17,868 nt of DNA from CAZIVE01 sp964542435 (GTDB lineage Bacteria; Bacteroidota; Bacteroidia; Bacteroidales; Tannerellaceae), in assembly GCA_964542435.1 (NCBI GenBank), contig CAZIVE010000053.1, positions 1 to 17,868 on the forward strand, written 5' to 3'. A model generated the notes under the pieces. The model saw only the letters and a program-made list of their open reading frames with translations. It was not told the origin of the DNA and ran no database searches. Of this stretch, positions 13,102-17,868 are shown one piece after another. Numbering within the stretch: position 1 is the stretch's first letter; each line of letters starts with the position of its first letter. A program made the position numbers and the translations under genes.

Positions 13102-15957
13102 ATGGACACAAACAAATTCGTGAACCGTCACATAGGTATTTCCGAAGAGGATCTTCCGGAGATGCTGAAGACTGTAGGCGTTTCATCCTTGGATCAATTG
13201 ATCGACCAGACGATTCCTGCAGGCATCCGTCTGAAGAAAAAACTCAATCTGCCTGATGCGATGACTGAACGCGAACTGGCAGAACATCTGTCTGAACTGG
13301 CCTCCAAGAACGAGGTCTTCACCTCTTACATCGGCATGGGCTGGTACGACACAGTTTGTCCGGCTCCTATCATGCGCAACGTATTGGAAAACCCAGTTTG
13401 GTACACTTCTTACACGCCTTATCAGGCAGAAGTTTCACAAGGCCGTCTCGAAGCACTGCTCAACTTCCAGACTGTCATCACGGAACTGACCGGTCTGCCG
13501 CTGGCAAACTGTTCACTGCTGGACGAAGCCACCGCAGCTGCCGAAGCCATGACCATGTTTCACAATACGCGCAGTCGCGACAAGGTGAAAGCCGGTGCCA
13601 ACAGCATCTTCGTGGATGAAAGCGTCTTCGCCTCCACACAGGCTGTGATTCATACCCGTATGATTCCACAGGGCATTCACATCGTCGTAGGTGATTACAA
13701 GACATTCGAATTCACGCCGGACTTCTTCGGAGCTCTTGTACAGTTCCCGAATGACAACGGTGAAATCATAGATTACAAAGCATTCGTCGCCAAGGCTAAC
13801 GCTGCCGGCGTGAAGGTCGCTGTCGCAGCGGATCTGATGAGCCTCGTCCTTCTTACGCCTCCGGGTGAATGGGGCGCAGACGTCGTTCTGGGAAGCAGCC
13901 AGCGTTTCGGTATCCCGATGTTCTTCGGTGGCCCTTCAGCTGCCTACTTTGCTACGAAAGCCGAATACAAACGTACCATTCCGGGACGTATCATCGGAAT
14001 TTCCAAGGATGTCTATGGACACGAAGCCTACCGCCTTGCTCTCCAGACACGCGAACAGCATATCAAACGCGAGAAGGCTACGAGCAACATCTGTACGGCT
14101 CAGGCTCTGCTGGCTACCATGTCCGGATTCTATGCCATCTATCACGGTGCTGACGGACTGCGTGACATTGCCGGACGCATCCATGCGTATGCCGGATTCC
14201 TTGCAGAAGAACTCCAGACTTTAGGATATAAACAGCTGAACAAAAACTATTTCGATACACTCAAGATCGTGCTCCCTGAAGGAGCTTCGCTGAGCGCATT
14301 GCGCGAGATCGCCGTTGAATGCAAGGTCAACCTCCGTTACTTCAAAGGTGGCGAAGTGGGCGTCAGCATCGACGAGACGACACAGACCACCGACATCGGC
14401 GTACTGCTTTATATCTTCGCTGGTGCCATCGGCAAAGAATACATGCTGGAGAAATCGGTTCCGAGAAAGACCTACTTCGACGCAGCATTCGCTCGTACCA
14501 GCGATTTCCTGCAGGAAGATGTCTTCAAGAAATATCACACCGAGACCGAGCTGATGCGTTACATCACACGTCTGGGACGCAAGGATATCTCATTGGCGCA
14601 GTCGATGATCTCACTCGGATCCTGCACGATGAAGCTCAATCCGGCAAGTACGCTCTTCCCGCTGAGCCGTCCCGAATTCCAGAACATCCATCCCTATGCT
14701 CCGGCTGATCAGGTTGAAGGTTACACCGAACTGATCGAGAATCTCTGCAGCTATCTGTCGGAGATTACCGGAATGAAGGGCGTCACCCTGCAGCCTAACA
14801 GTGGCGCAGCCGGTGAATATACGGGACTCCGCATCATCCGCTCCTATCTGGAAAGCATCGGTCAGACGGAACGCAACATCGTGCTTCTCCCCGCTTCGGC
14901 TCACGGCACCAATCCTGCCAGCGCCGTTCAGTGCGGATTCACGACGGTCACCGTCAACTGTGACGAGAAGGGCAATATCGACCTCGAGGACTTCCGCCAG
15001 AAAGCCGAAGCCAACAAGGAACATCTTGCTGCCACGATGATCACCTATCCTTCCACCCACGGCATCTTTGAAGCCGATATCCGCGAGATGGGAGAAATCG
15101 TTCATGCCTGCGGCGGACAGTTCTATATGGACGGCGCCAACATGAATGCTCAGGTGGGCCTGACCAATCCTGGAACCATCGGTGCCGACGTCTGCCATCT
15201 GAACCTCCACAAGACCTTCGCATCGCCTCACGGCGGTGGCGGTCCTGGCGTAGGTCCGATCTGCGTGGCTGAACATCTCGTTCCGTTCCTTCCGCAACAT
15301 CCGGTTCTGTGGGAAAGCGATTTCGACACAGTGGCTGCTGCGCCTTATGGAAGTGCAGGCATTCTTCCGATTGCCTATTCCTATATCTGTCTGCTCGGAG
15401 CAGAAGGTCTTGAGACCGTTTCCAAGATGGCCATCCTCAATGCCAACTATCTCGCCGCAAAGTTAAAAGACACCTACGGCATCGTTTACACCGGAGCACA
15501 GGGACGCGTCGGTCACGAGCTGATCCTCGAATGCCGTAACATCAAAGAGGAATCGGGCATCGACGAAGGCGACATCTCCAAACGTCTCATGGACTTCGGG
15601 TATCACGCTCCTACGCTCTCCTTCCCTGTTCACGGCACCTTGATGGTGGAACCGACCGAAAGCGAAAGCAAAGCCGAACTGGATCGTTTCGTGGAGGTCA
15701 TGGAATGCATCTGGAACGAGATCAAAGAGGTCAAAGAGGGCAAATATACGCTCGAGGACAATGTTCTGAAGAATGCGCCCCATGCTGAATACGAAGTGGC
15801 TGGTGACGAATGGAACCATGCCTACAGTCGCAGCAAGGCAGCATTCCCGTTGGACTGGCTGCATGAAGGCAAGTTCTGGATCAACGTGGCTCGTGTTGAC
15901 AATGCGTACGGCGACAGGAACCTGATTCCTTCGCTCTGCGGTTGCGCTATACAATAA
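13102..15957 (+). CDS. gcvP: Glycine dehydrogenase (decarboxylating), P-protein of the glycine cleavage system
   Basis: This 951-residue PLP enzyme decarboxylates glycine and passes the aminomethyl group to lipoyl-H-protein, with CO2 release. It is the long single-chain form, with the two halves that are separate GcvPA and GcvPB in some bacteria. The N-terminal half starts FVNRHIGISEEDL, with YTPYQAEVSQGRLE and CSLLDEATAAAEAM; the C-terminal half has SLGSCTMKLNP, QPNSGAAGEY and the PLP site NLHKTFASPHGGGGPG with Lys704. The start is set at 13102, where the family N-terminus begins; the frame runs open further upstream, but that part lies over the MBL gene in another frame. It is the last gene of its unit. 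gcvT, gcvH and lpd are not in this window, and no glycine riboswitch stands in the 10-bp spacer. Confidence 0.98.
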   Translation: MDTNKFVNRHIGISEEDLPEMLKTVGVSSLDQLIDQTIPAGIRLKKKLNLPDAMTERELAEHLSELASKNEVFTSYIGMGWYDTVCPAPIMRNVLENPVWYTSYTPYQAEVSQGRLEALLNFQTVITELTGLPLANCSLLDEATAAAEAMTMFHNTRSRDKVKAGANSIFVDESVFASTQAVIHTRMIPQGIHIVVGDYKTFEFTPDFFGALVQFPNDNGEIIDYKAFVAKANAAGVKVAVAADLMSLVLLTPPGEWGADVVLGSSQRFGIPMFFGGPSAAYFATKAEYKRTIPGRIIGISKDVYGHEAYRLALQTREQHIKREKATSNICTAQALLATMSGFYAIYHGADGLRDIAGRIHAYAGFLAEELQTLGYKQLNKNYFDTLKIVLPEGASLSALREIAVECKVNLRYFKGGEVGVSIDETTQTTDIGVLLYIFAGAIGKEYMLEKSVPRKTYFDAAFARTSDFLQEDVFKKYHTETELMRYITRLGRKDISLAQSMISLGSCTMKLNPASTLFPLSRPEFQNIHPYAPADQVEGYTELIENLCSYLSEITGMKGVTLQPNSGAAGEYTGLRIIRSYLESIGQTERNIVLLPASAHGTNPASAVQCGFTTVTVNCDEKGNIDLEDFRQKAEANKEHLAATMITYPSTHGIFEADIREMGEIVHACGGQFYMDGANMNAQVGLTNPGTIGADVCHLNLHKTFASPHGGGGPGVGPICVAEHLVPFLPQHPVLWESDFDTVAAAPYGSAGILPIAYSYICLLGAEGLETVSKMAILNANYLAAKLKDTYGIVYTGAQGRVGHELILECRNIKEESGIDEGDISKRLMDFGYHAPTLSFPVHGTLMVEPTESESKAELDRFVEVMECIWNEIKEVKEGKYTLEDNVLKNAPHAEYEVAGDEWNHAYSRSKAAFPLDWLHEGKFWINVARVDNAYGDRNLIPSLCGCAIQ

Positions 15958-15969
15958 TAAAACCTTGAG

Positions 15970-16010
15970 GAGCCTGCAGGGGAGCATTCCCGGCAGGCTC
16001 TTCTTATAAT
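15970..16010 (+). terminator. Intrinsic terminator after gcvP
   Basis: Outer stem GAGCCTGC / GCAGGCTC (15970-15977 with 15993-16000) and an inner GGGA/TCCC stem closing a GCAT loop, followed by TTCTTATAAT. It starts 13 bp after the gcvP stop and ends just before recQ. It should separate the gcvP unit from recQ. Confidence 0.8.
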
Positions 16011-16022
16011 CCAATATCTCCT

Positions 16023-17858
16023 ATGGAAGAATTACTACGTTTGCTGAAAAGGTACTTCGGGTACTCCTCTTTCCGCCCGATGCAGGCGGAGATCATCCAA
16101 AACATTGTAAACAAAAAAGATTCACTGGTGCTCATGCCGACCGGCGGAGGTAAATCCATCTGCTACCAGCTTCCTGCCATCTGCATGAAGGGCACGGCCA
16201 TCGTCATCTCGCCCCTTATTGCCCTGATGAAAGACCAGGTGGATGCCTTGGTGTCCAACGGCATTCCGGCAGCTGCCATCAACAGCACGCTCTCGTTCGA
16301 CACGCAGATGCAGGTGGAACAACTGTGCCTGCAAGGAAAAATCAAGCTGCTTTACCTCTCACCCGAACGGGTCGTCAGTGAAGCCGATCGGCTGATGCAG
16401 TCTCTCGACATCTCGCTCATCGCCATTGACGAGGCGCATTGCATCTCCCATTGGGGACACGACTTCCGCCCTGAATATACGCAGCTCGCCTTTCTCAAAG
16501 AACGTTTTCCGAATGTGCCGCTGATCGCGCTCACCGCTACCGCCGACAAACGGACCCGAGAGGACATCATGGAACAGCTCAAGCTGGACCATCCCAACAT
16601 CTTTATCTCTTCGTTCGACCGCCCCAATCTCTTTATCTCCGTCAAAAAACTTTCCGGTAAAAAGGAGAAGATGCAGGCCATCTTCCATTTCATCAAGGAC
16701 CGGCTCACCGAAAGCGGCATCATTTACTGCATGAAACGCGACGACACGGAGACCGTGGCCAGGGAACTGATGATGAAAGGCGTCAAGGCGGCTGCCTATC
16801 ATGCCGGACTGGCTTCGGAAGAGCGCGAGAAGGTGCAAAACGATTTCATCAACGACCGCATCGACATCATCTGCGCAACGGTGGCCTTCGGCATGGGCAT
16901 CGACAAGAGCAATGTCCGCTGGATCATCCATTACAACATGCCCAAAAGCATCGAGAACTACTATCAGGAGATCGGTCGCGCTGGACGCGACGGCATGCCG
17001 GGCAACGCGCTGCTGTTCTATTCACCGGCCGATATGATCGTGCTGCGCCACTTCGCCGAGGAGAGCGGACAGATGGAAATGAACATCGACAAACTGGAGC
17101 AGATGCAGCGTTTCTGCGAAGCCAATATCTGCAGAAGACGCATCCTGCTCAGCTATTTTGGCGAAGCCTACGACCACGACTGTGGCAACTGTGATGTTTG
17201 CAGGAATCCAAAGCAGACTTTCGACGGAACGATCATCGTACAGAAAGCCTTGAGTGCCATCACGCGGACCGGAGAGCATGTCGGGATGCTGATCCTGATC
17301 GGCATTCTCCGTGCGTCAGCCCAGAAGGAGATCATCGCACGCGGTTATGATCGGCTGAAGACATACGGCGCCGGTCGCGACTTTTCGCAGAGCCAATGGC
17401 GGGACTACATCGAACAGATGCTCCAGCTCGGATTCATCGAGGTGGATTACAACGCCGCCGGTGTGCTGCGCGTTACGGACTTAGGACGAAAGGTGCTCTT
17501 CGAAAATATGAAAGTGGAACTGGCCAAGCCCTTCGAGCGTGAGATCAAGCCGAAGGTGGAGAAGGAAAAGAAGCATACGTTCAGGGCCTCGCCCATCAAA
17601 CCTGTCTTCTACGAGGATACCGACCGGACCATGTTCGAATCACTCCGGCAGCTTCGCATGCAGATTGCGCAGAAGGAGAACATCCCGCCGTACATCGTAT
17701 TCACCGACGATTCCTTGAACGACATGGTGGACAAAAAGCCTCTCACCATGGAAGCCTTCAGCGAGATTCGCGGTGTGGGCCAGATCAAGCAGAGGCGCTT
17801 CGGCAAAGTCTTCGTCTCCCTCATCCGTTACCTCATGGATCTGCCGCCATTGAAATAA
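16023..17858 (+). CDS. recQ: ATP-dependent DNA helicase RecQ
   Basis: A 611-residue 3'-5' DNA helicase of recombination repair, about the size of E. coli RecQ. Domain order: motif 0 FGYSSFRPMQAEII (12-25), Walker A LMPTGGGKS (37-45), DEAH box IDEAHCISHWGHDFRPEY (135-152), motif III TATAD (171-175), VAFGMGIDKSNVRW (287-300), and motif VI YQEIGRAGRDG (314-324). The zinc site uses Cys370, Cys387, Cys390 and Cys393 (YFGEAYDHDCGNCDVC). The winged-helix RQC part spans about 400-500 and an HRDC domain about 533-605 (LRQLRMQIAQKENIPPYIVF ... FSEIRGVGQIK). The gene starts only 22 bp after the gcvP terminator and has no Shine-Dalgarno match. Its own promoter is not evident and would lie in or before the terminator, or it depends on read-through. 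Confidence 0.98.
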   Translation: MEELLRLLKRYFGYSSFRPMQAEIIQNIVNKKDSLVLMPTGGGKSICYQLPAICMKGTAIVISPLIALMKDQVDALVSNGIPAAAINSTLSFDTQMQVEQLCLQGKIKLLYLSPERVVSEADRLMQSLDISLIAIDEAHCISHWGHDFRPEYTQLAFLKERFPNVPLIALTATADKRTREDIMEQLKLDHPNIFISSFDRPNLFISVKKLSGKKEKMQAIFHFIKDRLTESGIIYCMKRDDTETVARELMMKGVKAAAYHAGLASEEREKVQNDFINDRIDIICATVAFGMGIDKSNVRWIIHYNMPKSIENYYQEIGRAGRDGMPGNALLFYSPADMIVLRHFAEESGQMEMNIDKLEQMQRFCEANICRRRILLSYFGEAYDHDCGNCDVCRNPKQTFDGTIIVQKALSAITRTGEHVGMLILIGILRASAQKEIIARGYDRLKTYGAGRDFSQSQWRDYIEQMLQLGFIEVDYNAAGVLRVTDLGRKVLFENMKVELAKPFEREIKPKVEKEKKHTFRASPIKPVFYEDTDRTMFESLRQLRMQIAQKENIPPYIVFTDDSLNDMVDKKPLTMEAFSEIRGVGQIKQRRFGKVFVSLIRYLMDLPPLK

Positions 17859-17868
17859 GTCCCGATTC

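Noticed and set aside
14611..15300. 229-residue minus-strand frame
   Set aside because: It is antisense to the strongly conserved C-terminal half of gcvP and shows no domain features.

Overview
The window looks like a chromosomal segment from a member of the order Bacteroidales (phylum Bacteroidota). Base composition is near half G+C by eye. The evidence is protein style (lipoproteins with short lipoboxes, a GH2 enzyme ending its signal at an SA|Q site, a DUF3298 lipoprotein), Bacteroidota-type promoters (-33 TTTG, -7 TAnnTTTG) and weak Shine-Dalgarno sequences. I cannot name the genus. There is one 100-N assembly gap at 6796-6895.

Region 1 (1-4400, minus strand) is a drug/solute efflux operon read right to left: a TetR-family repressor, a TolC-type outer-membrane channel, an HlyD-type lipoprotein adaptor, and two separate ABC ATPases, the second cut by the window edge. 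The order resembles E. coli ybhGFSR with its TetR regulator, but the two ATPase halves that are fused in YbhF are separate genes here. Permeases would be expected just beyond the left edge. Three copies of one palindrome (TTAACA-N3-TTGTTAG) sit at the tetR promoter (two copies exactly 30 bp apart, bracketing a -7 box) and at the start of tolC. They are a strong candidate for the operator of this TetR protein. The first ATPase has lost its Q-loop Gln and H-loop His, while the second has a degenerate signature motif, so the pair probably has one active and one degenerate ATP site.

Region 2 (4590-6895) holds a flavodoxin gene (minus) with a hairpin terminator, and divergently a Tat-exported Gfo/Idh/MocA oxidoreductase (plus). 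Downstream lies an imperfect 43-bp tandem repeat (four full units and a fifth started) that runs into the assembly gap.

Region 3 (6896-10850, minus) is a compact three-gene unit: a secreted GH2 glycoside hydrolase, a glycerate kinase, and a secreted Ntn-type C45/linear-amide hydrolase whose 3' end is lost in the gap. The promoter lies in a divergent 137-bp spacer.

Region 4 (10891-15957, plus) is a tightly packed unit from the other side of that spacer: a DUF3298 lipoprotein, rsmG, a metallo-beta-lactamase-fold hydrolase and gcvP, ending in a hairpin terminator. recQ (16023-17858) follows. No RNA genes, insertion sequences, phage genes, CRISPR arrays or defence genes were found. The most notable observations are the putative operator triplet, the asymmetric ATPase pair and the 43-bp repeat at the gap.
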